From the NCBI GenBank assembly GCA_021323395.1, contig JAJONL010000001.1:1-64000 (forward strand): a stretch of DNA of 64,000 nucleotides, in the 5' to 3' direction. The notes under the pieces are model-generated. The model ran no database searches. It worked only from the letters and a program-made list of their open reading frames with translations, and was not told the origin of the DNA. A program made the position numbers and the translations under genes. Below, in pieces: positions 16,914-26,252 of the stretch (the stretch's first letter is position 1; each line of letters begins with the position of its first letter). Source of the DNA: Nitrospira sp. Lineage in GTDB: Bacteria; Nitrospirota; Nitrospiria; Nitrospirales; Nitrospiraceae.

Positions 16914-17825
16914 ATGAGCAATCGGCTACGTAGACACCAGTCCGGCCACATCCCGCTCCTGAGCCGGTTCCTCCTTGTTTCTCTGCTCAGTATGCTTCTC
17001 GGCTCATCGGCGTCAGCCGATGAGCCTCTCGACGCGGAAGCGACCTTGCGCATGCTCATGAGAGCGAATGCGGAACGCGACCTTACGACGATGTCCAAGT
17101 ATATGTCCCACGACGCCGACGCCATCGGCTACACAATCGACGGACGTGTGTATGAGGGCTGGCCGGCCTTTGCAGCAGACATGCGTAGCGAGTTCGAATC
17201 GGTGGCGAAACTGGAGCTCCCCATTAGGAAGCTGCAATTCTGGAACAAAGGCGATATCGCGTGGTTCGCGATGGAATCGGATTATATCCGCTACGTCGAT
17301 CCTCACGATCTCAGTCAACGAATGGTGCTACCGCTCCGCGAAACCGGCGTATTCGAGCGGCGAGACGGGCGTTGGATTCTCGTATCCTGGCATGAGTCCA
17401 CTCGCCATCACGGCACGGGAACCGGTCTCCCTACGGCCGACACGTCCCCCTTTCTCCATCTTACCGCCGACAATCAGCCGGCTGTCCTGGACAACGTGGA
17501 TTTGAGCGGAGAATGGGAAGTCACGGAGGTCGAAGACAATAAGAAATACGTTGCGACTCTCAATGCCAAGGGCAACGGCCCCTACAGCTGGCAGGGGGGG
17601 CAATTTTCAACCACGAGCTTCGACGACCGTCGCTGGCAAGGCACCTGGAAACAAACGGGGAATGACCGGGAAGGCGCATTTGAAATTGTCCTTTCTGAAG
17701 ACGGCACACAGGCCAAGGGTATCTGGTGGTATGTTCGGGTCGGCACGAAAGACAACATCCCGCCCAGACAGCACGGCGGCAGCTATCTGTGGAAACGGCT
17801 CACGCGGCCGCCCACAGCTCCTTAA
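16914..17825 (+). CDS. Secreted SnoaL/NTF2-like protein
   Basis: Exported protein of 303 residues. A signal peptide spans residues 1-36 (RLRRHQ charged region, FLLVSLLSMLLGSSASA). Residues about 40-165 form a SnoaL_3/NTF2-like alpha+beta cone: TLRMLMRANAERDLTTMSKYM, YEGWPAFAADMRSEF, GDIAWFAMESDY, TGVFERRDGRWILVSWHES. The C-terminal 120 residues are an extra beta-rich part (LSGEWEVTEVEDNKKYVATL, WQGTWKQTG) of lipocalin-like look. I use ATG 16914; a TTG at 16881 in frame, closer to a GGAG, is possible. SnoaL folds can be enzymes or binding modules; no function is assigned. Confidence 0.78.
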   Translation: MSNRLRRHQSGHIPLLSRFLLVSLLSMLLGSSASADEPLDAEATLRMLMRANAERDLTTMSKYMSHDADAIGYTIDGRVYEGWPAFAADMRSEFESVAKLELPIRKLQFWNKGDIAWFAMESDYIRYVDPHDLSQRMVLPLRETGVFERRDGRWILVSWHESTRHHGTGTGLPTADTSPFLHLTADNQPAVLDNVDLSGEWEVTEVEDNKKYVATLNAKGNGPYSWQGGQFSTTSFDDRRWQGTWKQTGNDREGAFEIVLSEDGTQAKGIWWYVRVGTKDNIPPRQHGGSYLWKRLTRPPTAP

Positions 17826-17899
17826 CGCGCGGACGACACTTCCTTGACATTGTTCACATATACTCACGGACGGCCGGTCTGTTACAACGAGGAGGGGCT

Positions 17900-18901
17900 A
17901 TGATTCGTGCGCTACTGACCATGCTCATACTGCTAGGGCTCGCGGGAGGGGTTGCTGCCGAGGGTGGGCACGATCATCACGCAATCCCGACCATGCCCAG
18001 CTTAGGCAATACCAACATCACGATCGACGAGCACCAGGTCACCCTCACCTTCGGGCCGGTCGATTTGCCTACCAGCCACGACGGCGATCTCGCCGCCAGC
18101 ATGCCGAAGAAAGTGTTTCAGTTGCCCGAGGACACGTACATGATCGGCTACAAGTCGGAGGTGTTCACGAAGGAAGGACGCCCCCTTCCCAAAAATTATC
18201 TGCATCACATTCTGATGTTGAATAACGACAAACCCAGCGTGTCATGCGATGGGGAACCCTTATTTTTTGCCGGGGCTGGTTTGGAAATGACCGAAGCCCG
18301 CTTTCCGGAGGGATATGGCGTGAAACTGGGCAAAGGACAAAACCTCATGTCCGTCGTCGCGTTCTACCATAAGGCTCCGCCCACCAAGGACGTGATGGCC
18401 CGGTTTACGATGTATGTGGCGCCAAAAGGCGCCCCGATCCAGGAGATGGAGGTGTACCAGGTAGGAGTCAACATCGTCTGCTACAGCAAGTTTGGGCAAC
18501 GGGGGGCGGATCAAACCGACGAGGGCATTGAGATCAAGCCCGGCGTCTCGGTCCTGTCGGCTCCGCTGAAATTCAACCTGGACGGCTGCGTCAAATTCGC
18601 CTATCCTCACGGCCACGACGAGCTGCTCATGGTCGCCCTCGAAAACAAGACCACGAGCCAGACTCTGCTGCGAACCGTACCCGATGTCGAGGCGGACGGG
18701 AAGTTCCGTGACTTCAGACCGTACCAGGTCTATCGGAACGATCATGGGTTTCCGGTCACCACCCAGGACGACTATGAGATGGTTATGGTTCACCACCATC
18801 CCCTACAGAACCCCAACGTGCACCACGGAATGGGAAACTATCTACTCTATATGACCCCGGGAGGCTGTCAGGCATCTGCAAACACCGCAGCCGCCCGCTA
18901 G
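17900..18901 (+). CDS. Secreted PHM/DBM-like copper protein (Cu type II monooxygenase family)
   Basis: Exported protein of 333 residues, start ATG 17900 with GAGGAGGGG upstream. Signal peptide residues 1-20 (VAAEGG cleavage region), then a His-rich HDHH segment. Two sequential beta domains match the copper type II, ascorbate-dependent monooxygenase layout: NYLHHILML (His102-His103), FPEGYGVKLG and AFYHKAP (His157) give a predicted CuH site; AYPHGHDELL (His237, His239) and HHGMGNYLLYM (Met311) give a predicted CuM site. All six ligands of PHM appear, with similar spacing. Oxygenase activity and substrate are inference; it might instead be an electron-transfer or copper-binding protein. Single gene, followed by a terminator. 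Confidence 0.72.
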   Translation: MIRALLTMLILLGLAGGVAAEGGHDHHAIPTMPSLGNTNITIDEHQVTLTFGPVDLPTSHDGDLAASMPKKVFQLPEDTYMIGYKSEVFTKEGRPLPKNYLHHILMLNNDKPSVSCDGEPLFFAGAGLEMTEARFPEGYGVKLGKGQNLMSVVAFYHKAPPTKDVMARFTMYVAPKGAPIQEMEVYQVGVNIVCYSKFGQRGADQTDEGIEIKPGVSVLSAPLKFNLDGCVKFAYPHGHDELLMVALENKTTSQTLLRTVPDVEADGKFRDFRPYQVYRNDHGFPVTTQDDYEMVMVHHHPLQNPNVHHGMGNYLLYMTPGGCQASANTAAAR

Positions 18902-18916
18902 ACGCTTCCCATCGTC

Positions 18917-18946
18917 ACCCACCGCAGTCTGGCGATTGCGGTGGGT
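18917..18946 (+). terminator. Hairpin downstream of the PHM-like gene
   Basis: A perfect 10-base-pair stem (18917-18926 with 18937-18946) around a 10-base loop, 16 bases after the stop codon, followed by a T/G-rich run (TCGTGTCTTGTTCCT). It probably ends the PHM-like transcript, although the T-tract is interrupted. Confidence 0.6.
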
Positions 18947-19249
18947 CGTGTCTTGTTCCTATCTCACAACCGCCTTGTCCGTCACATCCGCACGAGGGAA
19001 GCCTGAGCCGGCCCGAGTCTGGATCCTTGATTCCCCTACCGAAGCGGAACCGTCCCCTCGCCCAGCGGACTGGGATTCCGAGGAAGTTGTATGATATTGA
19101 ACCTCTCATGACTGCTGCTCTCTCAACAGGACGCCGGTCCTCCCGATGGGGATGAATATAACCATTGTTGAGCGGTAAAAATCTCATCACAATGGCGATG
19201 GCGTGCAGGCCACACGAGCACACCCCCGTGTGAGGACTATAGATCTTTC
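18947..19249. other. Intergenic stretch upstream of the signalling block
   Basis: About 300 bases holding the upstream region of the large signalling gene. No ORF with a credible start, no repeat and no clear -35/-10 pair was seen. Confidence 0.4.
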
Positions 19250-22200
19250 ATGTCGATACCTGAATCGTCGCTGAACATTCTTCTCATCAACGAACACTCC
19301 GACGAACTCAAACTGGTCACCTCCAGCCTGAGGGGATTCTTTGCCGACTGTCGTATTGAAGCCGGCTTTTCTTCGGAAGAGGCTCTCACCTTCAGTCAAC
19401 GGGCCGAATGGCACATCATCCTGATCGACCAGGACTTGAAGCCGGATAGTGGTCTCGACATCCTCGCTCGCGTTCGCCGTAATGCTCCGTACGCGGCGAT
19501 CATCCTTCAAACAAGCCAAAGCGATTCACAGATGGCCGTCCAAGCTTTGCAGAACGGGGCCGACTTTCTTCTCTTTAAGAGCTCACCCGGCTTTGTCACC
19601 GAGTTGCTCTTCTGCGTTCAGGAGGCCGTTGAGAAACGCGAGCTCCAAATGAGGCTTGACCGCACGTTTCAACGGCATCTGCGATTTATGGAGACGGTAA
19701 ACGATTTGCTCTATGAGCTCGACCAGGACGGACGCTTTGTTTACGTCAGTGCATCCGCAACCAGCATGCTCGGTTACACACCCGAGGAACTCGCCGGCCA
19801 GCATTATTCGATCCTTCTCCCGCCGTTGCAGGAGAGCGCCGGACGTTTTCGATTGAACGAACGGAGAGCCGGAAGTCGCTCAGTCCGACGGCTCGAACTG
19901 ACGTTGCATCGGAAAGCGCTTACAAATGTGCCGCCACTTACCGTATCCGTAGAAGTCACGGCCAAAGGCCTAGTCGACAACGCCCATCGATATATCGGCA
20001 CCGTAGGATTGCTTCGTGATCTGTCACAGGAAAAAGCTGATCAAGACCGCCTGGCACAATTGGAATCGAGACTCCAAGAGACCGATCGGCAACTTATCCT
20101 CTCCCAAGAAGCCGCCAGAGTATCACGTCAGCTCCAGCAACCACTCAGCACGCTCCTTCAGGACTCTCAACGATTGCTGAGCACAATCCAACTGAGCAAG
20201 TTCGAGCAGCACGTTCAAACCATGGTCGCTCAGGCCTCGCAGGCCAGCCAACTAAGTCAACAGCTGGTACAGGTCATTCACGCATGGCCCTTGGAAGGTG
20301 AACGTCTTCCACTCAATGACATTCTTCAGGAAATCGTGCAGTCGATCCAAGGGGGTCCACAAGGCAAAGAACTTCTCCTCTCAACATCTTTCGCTCCGGC
20401 GCTTCCCTTCATCCTGGGATCACGTGATGCCGTGATGGATCTCGCACGGATTCTGCTCGAATACGCGCAACGATGTATCTCTGGTCCTCCTACGCCATCA
20501 CGACTGATGTTACGCACCGAACCTCTCACCATTCAGGACAGCGGGCAGCTCCAAGACGACACAGCACCCCGATCCAAAGCCGCAGGAGCCTATGCCACAT
20601 TCACCATCCAAGAGGTCGAGAACGACAGGATGTCTTCTTCTCTGGCCTTGCCTGCAAGCAGCATTTCGCCGGAGAAGTTCTTACGGGCCCACCAGATCGT
20701 CCAGGCGCATGGCGGAGCCATTGAAATAGAGAGCCAGCCCGGTAGAGGCCTGAGGATCAAGGTGAGAATTCCTGCCATTGATGTTTCGGCCTGGCATGGC
20801 TCCCTGGAACAGCAGGAATCTTCTTCCTCAACCTCAGTTGCTTCACCCGCCTCCTCTCAAACAGGCATCTCAGCGCATACCGCACCACCCCACGAACGCC
20901 GCCGGTTCCCGCGCCGGTCGTCATCGTTCCCCGTTGACTTGACTGTCGGAAACAGCACGCTTCGTGGCGTCCTGCGAAACATAAGTGCGACAGGGACACT
21001 CCTGACGGTCCGTGACGTATTGCCACCTGTTCATATGCAACCGGCGTACATCGTCATCAAGACCACGGTAAGCTTTCTTGAACTCCAGGGTGTGGTTCAT
21101 GAGCGACCTGCGTCGAAGGCAGAGACCACCTTGCAGTCAACGAAGGACCTCGTCATATCGTTTGTACTGACCGGCGAGCAGGACCAAGGCGTGCTGCAAT
21201 CGCTTCTGGACGGATTGCAGGAGGGATCAACGACTGTGACCTTCGAAGCATTGATCCTTTCCTCTCCGGCCCTTGAGGATCGACAAGAAGAGTCGCCCTC
21301 ACATGGGAATTTTTCTGCGGATCGGCGCGAAACGATTCGCCTGGCGGTCACACGTCCCATCCGGCTCGCCGGCCCAGACCACCGAGCCGATCGTCCGCTT
21401 GGTGTAATCTTGAACTTGAGCCGAGACGGAGGGTGCCTCGAACTACCTGGCCATTCCGACTCTCTTCAGATCGACCAGATGATCAAATTGATTCCTGTCA
21501 CTCCATCCGTTCCAGCCGCCGCATCGACCCTGGAATCATCACACGAGCCATTGACCGCGCGCATCGTGTGGAGAAAGACTCTTTATGCCAAGATCACGCC
21601 TCGTCAGGTGCCGGCGGCCAGCGGGAGAGTCCGAGTAGGAGTGCGCTTTGAACACCTATCTGTCGCGCAGAAAGACAGGCTCCGAAACCTCCTGATACCG
21701 GCGATCGGCCCATCCGCTGATCTCGCAGAACCTCTGTCGAATGTTCCGGTGGCGACCGTGTGCCATAGCCTCAGAAACCGTGAAGGCCATTTGATTGCGC
21801 TCTGTCATGACAGTCCCACGCAAACGCGGGCATCGGCGCTTCCAGCGGTGCTGCTGTGTCCGGGCTATGGCATGACACAACAGGCCTACGTAGCCTTCGC
21901 GTATTTTCTCGCTGGAGACGGACTGCGCGTTCTGCGCTACGATCATAGCCGCCACATTGGCCTCAGCGACGGCGATCCAGTTCAAACAACATTCACATCC
22001 CTGGAAGACGACCTGGACACTGTCCTGGCATTTATACAGAAGGAGTGGCCTGGGACATCACTGACAGTTCTGGCGCCGGACATTCTCGGTCGAATTGCAT
22101 TACGTCGTCAGGATTGGCATCGACGGATTCGCCGGCTCATCCTGATCAACCCCACACTTGACCTTAGGCATTGCCTCACTACCCTTCATCGCCGCGATCT

Positions 22201-23449
22201 CGTGCAGGACCATTTGGCGGGGATCCGATTGGGCCTCGGTAACCTGTTGGGAATTCCGCTCGATATCGATCATTTTATAGCCGATGCCGTCGCGGCACAA
22301 TACACCGACGTGACGGCGCTGCAAAAGGATTTGACACACTGCGAAACAGATGTCGTGTTTGTGACATCCAACCCTGACGTCCAGGAAATCTCAATCCCCG
22401 CTCCATCACCGGCCATATTGAACGAGTCCGCGCGACTGCTCGGTGCACGAAGCAGCCACGTGAGCCTCCCCTCTCTCGTCATCGCTGCCGGGGACATCGC
22501 ACCCAAAATTTTGCTAGGCAGCTGGCAACGGCTCCGACAACTCTGTCACCAGCCTGATGCCGCAGTGCATGAATCCGCCGGGACCCTTCGAACTGTCTCC
22601 GGAGCCATTGCCATTCGCTCTCGCTATGAGCGGGATCGACTTCGCATCAAGTATGCCGTCGACGGAGCTGCCAGCGAGCGCCTCTGGGACGCACAAGCCA
22701 ACCTTACTCATACCCTGGACGATTTGCCGACCTATTGGCAGTATATCGATCAGCTCTATCAACTTTTACAGCCGCTTGACGGGGACTTGGCTCTTCTGGA
22801 TGTCGGATGCGGGATCCATTCCTTCGCCAGATTACTGCTCCTCAATCTCTCATACCGTCTTCGTGCTCAGACATGGCGCCACAGTCGACCGCTACGCTAC
22901 GTCGGAATGGATCACTCCCCTTCCTCGCTCCATGCCGCACAATCTGCAACAACAGATGCTTTGAGACATGTGGACGGTCTTTTCTCCGGCCGAATTTCCG
23001 GTCCAACACCAGTGGCCCAAAGCTGGACCCTTGCCCGATCATTAGAAGCGCTTCCGTTTGCCGACCATTCATTCGATCGCATCGTAGCGAATTTATCTCT
23101 CAGCTTTGCCACTTCCCCGCTCCAAACGTTACGCGAATTTTTCCGTGTGCTCCGTCCTGGAGGGAAGCTTGTCGTGAGTGCCTTTACGCCTGCTGCGGAC
23201 GTGGCCCTCTTGTATCGCCCGCCCTTGCATGAACGTGGCATCGATACGTTCACGGGAGACAGCCGCTTGACCTTGAATCGCATGGCACAGTGCTGCACAG
23301 CCCTCCGTATCGGTCAACTACACACATTTGAAGAAGACACACTGAGCGCCCGCTTTGAACAAATCACGCCCATCCCCGTGCGACTGCTGCGCGTGCTCTC
23401 CGGCCACATCTTGCTCGCGGCCGCAGAAAAACCTGATTCCTCTGGCTGA
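19250..23449 (+). CDS. Seven-part fusion: REC-PAS-kinase-like-PilZ-PilZ-LuxD-like hydrolase-SAM methyltransferase
   Basis: A 1399-residue cytosolic protein without membrane segments. Parts in order: receiver, residues 8-125 (phospho-acceptor Asp60 in ILIDQDL, Thr88, Lys110); PAS, about 145-255 (GRFVYVSASATSMLGYTPEEL); kinase-like region, 275-510, whose dimerisation helix reads VSRQLQQPLS with Arg293 where the phospho-His should be and an ATPase part lacking the N-box Asn; PilZ 1, 549-660 (RRFPRR, N577-x-S-x-x-G); PilZ 2, 690-815 (RRETIR, N722-x-S-x-x-G); alpha/beta hydrolase, 835-1105, with RYDHSRHIGLSDG, close to the LuxD acyltransferase motif; methyltransferase, 1110-1395 (LLDVGCG at 1182-1188, VLRPGGKLVVS). 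Likely output: c-di-GMP- and phosphorylation-controlled acyl/methyl transfer, which is inference. It heads a same-strand block with a kinase and two response regulators. Confidence 0.85.
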   Translation: MSIPESSLNILLINEHSDELKLVTSSLRGFFADCRIEAGFSSEEALTFSQRAEWHIILIDQDLKPDSGLDILARVRRNAPYAAIILQTSQSDSQMAVQALQNGADFLLFKSSPGFVTELLFCVQEAVEKRELQMRLDRTFQRHLRFMETVNDLLYELDQDGRFVYVSASATSMLGYTPEELAGQHYSILLPPLQESAGRFRLNERRAGSRSVRRLELTLHRKALTNVPPLTVSVEVTAKGLVDNAHRYIGTVGLLRDLSQEKADQDRLAQLESRLQETDRQLILSQEAARVSRQLQQPLSTLLQDSQRLLSTIQLSKFEQHVQTMVAQASQASQLSQQLVQVIHAWPLEGERLPLNDILQEIVQSIQGGPQGKELLLSTSFAPALPFILGSRDAVMDLARILLEYAQRCISGPPTPSRLMLRTEPLTIQDSGQLQDDTAPRSKAAGAYATFTIQEVENDRMSSSLALPASSISPEKFLRAHQIVQAHGGAIEIESQPGRGLRIKVRIPAIDVSAWHGSLEQQESSSSTSVASPASSQTGISAHTAPPHERRRFPRRSSSFPVDLTVGNSTLRGVLRNISATGTLLTVRDVLPPVHMQPAYIVIKTTVSFLELQGVVHERPASKAETTLQSTKDLVISFVLTGEQDQGVLQSLLDGLQEGSTTVTFEALILSSPALEDRQEESPSHGNFSADRRETIRLAVTRPIRLAGPDHRADRPLGVILNLSRDGGCLELPGHSDSLQIDQMIKLIPVTPSVPAAASTLESSHEPLTARIVWRKTLYAKITPRQVPAASGRVRVGVRFEHLSVAQKDRLRNLLIPAIGPSADLAEPLSNVPVATVCHSLRNREGHLIALCHDSPTQTRASALPAVLLCPGYGMTQQAYVAFAYFLAGDGLRVLRYDHSRHIGLSDGDPVQTTFTSLEDDLDTVLAFIQKEWPGTSLTVLAPDILGRIALRRQDWHRRIRRLILINPTLDLRHCLTTLHRRDLVQDHLAGIRLGLGNLLGIPLDIDHFIADAVAAQYTDVTALQKDLTHCETDVVFVTSNPDVQEISIPAPSPAILNESARLLGARSSHVSLPSLVIAAGDIAPKILLGSWQRLRQLCHQPDAAVHESAGTLRTVSGAIAIRSRYERDRLRIKYAVDGAASERLWDAQANLTHTLDDLPTYWQYIDQLYQLLQPLDGDLALLDVGCGIHSFARLLLLNLSYRLRAQTWRHSRPLRYVGMDHSPSSLHAAQSATTDALRHVDGLFSGRISGPTPVAQSWTLARSLEALPFADHSFDRIVANLSLSFATSPLQTLREFFRVLRPGGKLVVSAFTPAADVALLYRPPLHERGIDTFTGDSRLTLNRMAQCCTALRIGQLHTFEEDTLSARFEQITPIPVRLLRVLSGHILLAAAEKPDSSG

Positions 23450-23554
23450 ATAAAAAACCTGCATATATACTCCCCTCACAAGCACAGCACCGTCAGAGGG
23501 TGAGTGGACACCGCTGGTGGATGGTGACTGGATTGATGTCTCCAGAACACGCCA

Positions 23555-24838
23555 ATGACATGCGACAACGATAATCCGCGCCCCCCTCGCCAGCCAGTTG
23601 CCGTGGATCTCATCGAGGTGATCAGCGACTTTGCCGGAGCTGTGGGAAGGGCGAAGGACCTTTCAACTCTAGGCGACTCCATTGTAGGCGCCCTTCTACA
23701 ACAGTCCGGCTTCACCGAAGCGGCCATCTGGGCCAGAGAGGCCGATCCAGCACAGTACGGCCTCCTTGCATGCGTCGGGCAACACACGAGTTTCACGCTT
23801 CCGCGGACACTACCCGGCAACCACAGCCTCATTACGTGCCTTGCCGACTCTTGCCGCCTGCTTCGATATGAGCAGAAACGGGCCTCGCGAGTTGAGGAAG
23901 CATTGGCGCCAATGCGAGCAGCCATTTGTATTCCACTACATTCACACAAAGGCCTCGTGGGACTCTGCATTTTAGGCCCGCCCAGTCGGGACATTCAGCT
24001 CAGCGAAACCGACATCGCAGTCACTCAGGCGATCGCCCGCATTGCCGGTAATGCTTTGGATCAGCACATGGCGCAGGATGATTTGCGTCGATCGTCTACG
24101 CTGATGAGACGAGCCGACCGGCTGCGCTCTTTGGAGATTATGACAGACGGATTTGCTCATGAAATCCGCAATCCGCTCACATCGATCAAAACATTTATTC
24201 AACTGGCTCCCCAACGACTCCACGATTCCGCCTTCATCAAGGATTTCAGCCGACTGGCCATCGAAGACGTTCACCGCATCGAGCGCTTGTTGCATGAGAT
24301 TCTTGATTACGCCGGCTCCATCATTCCACATCCCACCGATGCGGACTTGAATGAACTCGTCACCTCATGTCTCGGTTTCGTCTCATCCGCTGCGTCGCAA
24401 CGAGGTACTCGCTTGCATACCGACCTGGCACCTGACCTCCCCCTCCTTTCGGTCGACCGCCAACAGATCAAACAGGTGCTTTTTAACCTCCTCTTGAACG
24501 CGCTGGACGCGATGCCGGACGGCCATGGAGTGATCAGCATCCAGACCCGGTTGCTTCCGCTCGTCGACGGCGCCTCATGGGTGCAAGTGCGGGTCAAGGA
24601 CGAAGGATGTGGTATCGCACCGGAGCATCTGGAACACATTTTCGATCCATTTTTCACCACCAAGCACTCCGATAGCGTCGGCGACGGAGCAGGCCTGGGG
24701 CTCACCACAGCGTACCAGATCGTTCATGACCACGGTGGTCTGCTGCAGGTCGGTAGTCAGGTCGGGGTCGGATCCACGTTTTCCGTCCATCTTCCCGCAC
24801 AGAGTGTGCATACCACAGTGTCAGCAGCACGGGAGTAA
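23555..24838 (+). CDS. GAF-domain sensor histidine kinase
   Basis: Soluble two-component sensor kinase of 427 residues with no membrane segment. Residues about 20-175 are GAF-like. The dimerisation/phospho-acceptor helix reads GFAHEIRNPLTSIKTFIQL with His202, typical of NtrB-type kinases. The ATPase domain has the N-box (QVLFNLLLNALDAM), G1 (DEGCGI), F-box (IFDPFFTTK) and G2 (GAGLGLTTAYQIVHDHGG). It ends one base before the NtrC-type regulator gene, so the two are a cognate pair. The input is probably cytosolic (small ligand on GAF), not identified. Confidence 0.93.
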   Translation: MTCDNDNPRPPRQPVAVDLIEVISDFAGAVGRAKDLSTLGDSIVGALLQQSGFTEAAIWAREADPAQYGLLACVGQHTSFTLPRTLPGNHSLITCLADSCRLLRYEQKRASRVEEALAPMRAAICIPLHSHKGLVGLCILGPPSRDIQLSETDIAVTQAIARIAGNALDQHMAQDDLRRSSTLMRRADRLRSLEIMTDGFAHEIRNPLTSIKTFIQLAPQRLHDSAFIKDFSRLAIEDVHRIERLLHEILDYAGSIIPHPTDADLNELVTSCLGFVSSAASQRGTRLHTDLAPDLPLLSVDRQQIKQVLFNLLLNALDAMPDGHGVISIQTRLLPLVDGASWVQVRVKDEGCGIAPEHLEHIFDPFFTTKHSDSVGDGAGLGLTTAYQIVHDHGGLLQVGSQVGVGSTFSVHLPAQSVHTTVSAARE

Positions 24839-24839
24839 C

Positions 24840-26252
24840 ATGAAAAAACGGGTACTGCTTGTCGATGACGAACCACGAGTCCGCGCATCGTTGAAGGCGG
24901 TTCTAGAGCCGTCTTATGACATTCTCGAAGCTGCGGACGCGGAGGGGGGTCTCCAGGCTTTCAAGCGTGAAGCTCCTGATCTCGTCCTCTTGGATGTAAT
25001 TTTGCCGGGAACGGACGGTCTGGCAGTGCTCCAAGCGATGCGCACGGAAGGGCGTGCAGTGCCGGTGATCATGCTGACCGGAACCAAATCCGTCAAAACG
25101 GCGGTCGACGCCATGAAGATGGGCGCCGCAGACTATCTGTCCAAGCCGTTCGACGTAGAAGAACTCCAAATTGTCATCGAACGGGCATTGGGAAAGCAGG
25201 AATTAGAGCTGGAGGTCCGGCAATTACGCGCCCAAGTGGTGCAGCGATACGCCTTTCACAATCTGATCGGCAAAAGCGCTTCCATGCAGGAAATCTATGC
25301 CAAGATCGAGCAGGTCGCAGACAGTCGCACCACCGTCCTGGTCACGGGTGAGAGCGGCACCGGAAAAGAACTCGTGGCCAAAGCGATCCATTACAACAGC
25401 ACGCGGCGGGAGCGGCCTTTTGTGGCGCTCAACTGCGCAGCTCTCCCGGAAACTCTGATTGAAAGTGAACTGTTCGGACACGAAAAAGGTTCCTTCACCG
25501 ATGCCACGGCCCGGCGTGTGGGGCAATTCGAATTGGCCCATACCGGCACACTTTTTTTGGATGAAATCGGCGACCTCAGTCCGGCCACCCAAGCCAAGCT
25601 TCTGCGGGTACTGCAAGAACGCGAGTTCACTCGAGTCGGAGGCGTGCAGTCCATCAAAGTCGACGTGCGGATCGTTGCCGCCACCAATAAAAACCTCGAC
25701 GAGCTGGTCCGGAAAGGTCTCTTCCGAGAAGATCTGTATTACCGCATCAATGTCATCGCATTGTATTTACCCCCGTTGCGGGAGCGGGGCGAAGATATCC
25801 CGCTCCTGGCCAAACACTTTCTCGCTAAGCGCATCGAAGAAGAGAAACGGCCTTCGCAGGAATTCAGCAAAGAATCGCTCGAGCTGGTTTCGCACTATCC
25901 ATGGCCGGGAAATGTGCGCGAGATGGAAAACATCATCGAGCAAGCGTTCATCTGGTCCAAGGGCTCCCATGTGATTCTGCCCGAGCATCTGCCCACGATA
26001 CTGCGCGCCGACACACGATCGACGTCGCTCCGTGACGACACACTCGCGGGAAGGCTCTCTCTCGAGAAAGCGGTGATGGAATTTGAGCGTGAAATCATCC
26101 TGGACGCACTCAAACGGACCACTTACGTACAAACACACGCGGCCACCATGCTAGGGATCAGTCGCCGCATGCTGAAATATCGCATGGACACGTTAGGAAT
26201 CAGCAGGCCGGACAGCGGCTCACCGCCCGAGCCATCGGTGACTCAGGAATGA
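24840..26252 (+). CDS. NtrC-family sigma54-dependent response regulator
   Basis: Response regulator of 470 residues; start ATG 24840, one base after the stop of the kinase gene. Receiver residues 1-120 with phospho-acceptor Asp52 (LVLLDVILPGTDG), Thr and Lys (LSKPFD). AAA+ domain about 140-365: Walker A GESGTGKE, sigma54-contact loop, Walker B TLFLDEIGD, R-finger region LYYRINV and sensor II WPGNVREMENI. The sigma54 loop reads GSFTDA, not the standard GAFTGA. C-terminal Fis-type helix-turn-helix about 415-455 (HAATMLGISRRMLKYRMDTLGI). It should activate sigma54 promoters when phosphorylated; targets unknown. Confidence 0.94.
   Translation: MKKRVLLVDDEPRVRASLKAVLEPSYDILEAADAEGGLQAFKREAPDLVLLDVILPGTDGLAVLQAMRTEGRAVPVIMLTGTKSVKTAVDAMKMGAADYLSKPFDVEELQIVIERALGKQELELEVRQLRAQVVQRYAFHNLIGKSASMQEIYAKIEQVADSRTTVLVTGESGTGKELVAKAIHYNSTRRERPFVALNCAALPETLIESELFGHEKGSFTDATARRVGQFELAHTGTLFLDEIGDLSPATQAKLLRVLQEREFTRVGGVQSIKVDVRIVAATNKNLDELVRKGLFREDLYYRINVIALYLPPLRERGEDIPLLAKHFLAKRIEEEKRPSQEFSKESLELVSHYPWPGNVREMENIIEQAFIWSKGSHVILPEHLPTILRADTRSTSLRDDTLAGRLSLEKAVMEFEREIILDALKRTTYVQTHAATMLGISRRMLKYRMDTLGISRPDSGSPPEPSVTQE

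Noticed and set aside
17843-17865. TTGACA and TATACT near each other upstream of the PHM-like gene
   Set aside because: They are only nine bases apart, too close to form a sigma70 promoter pair.
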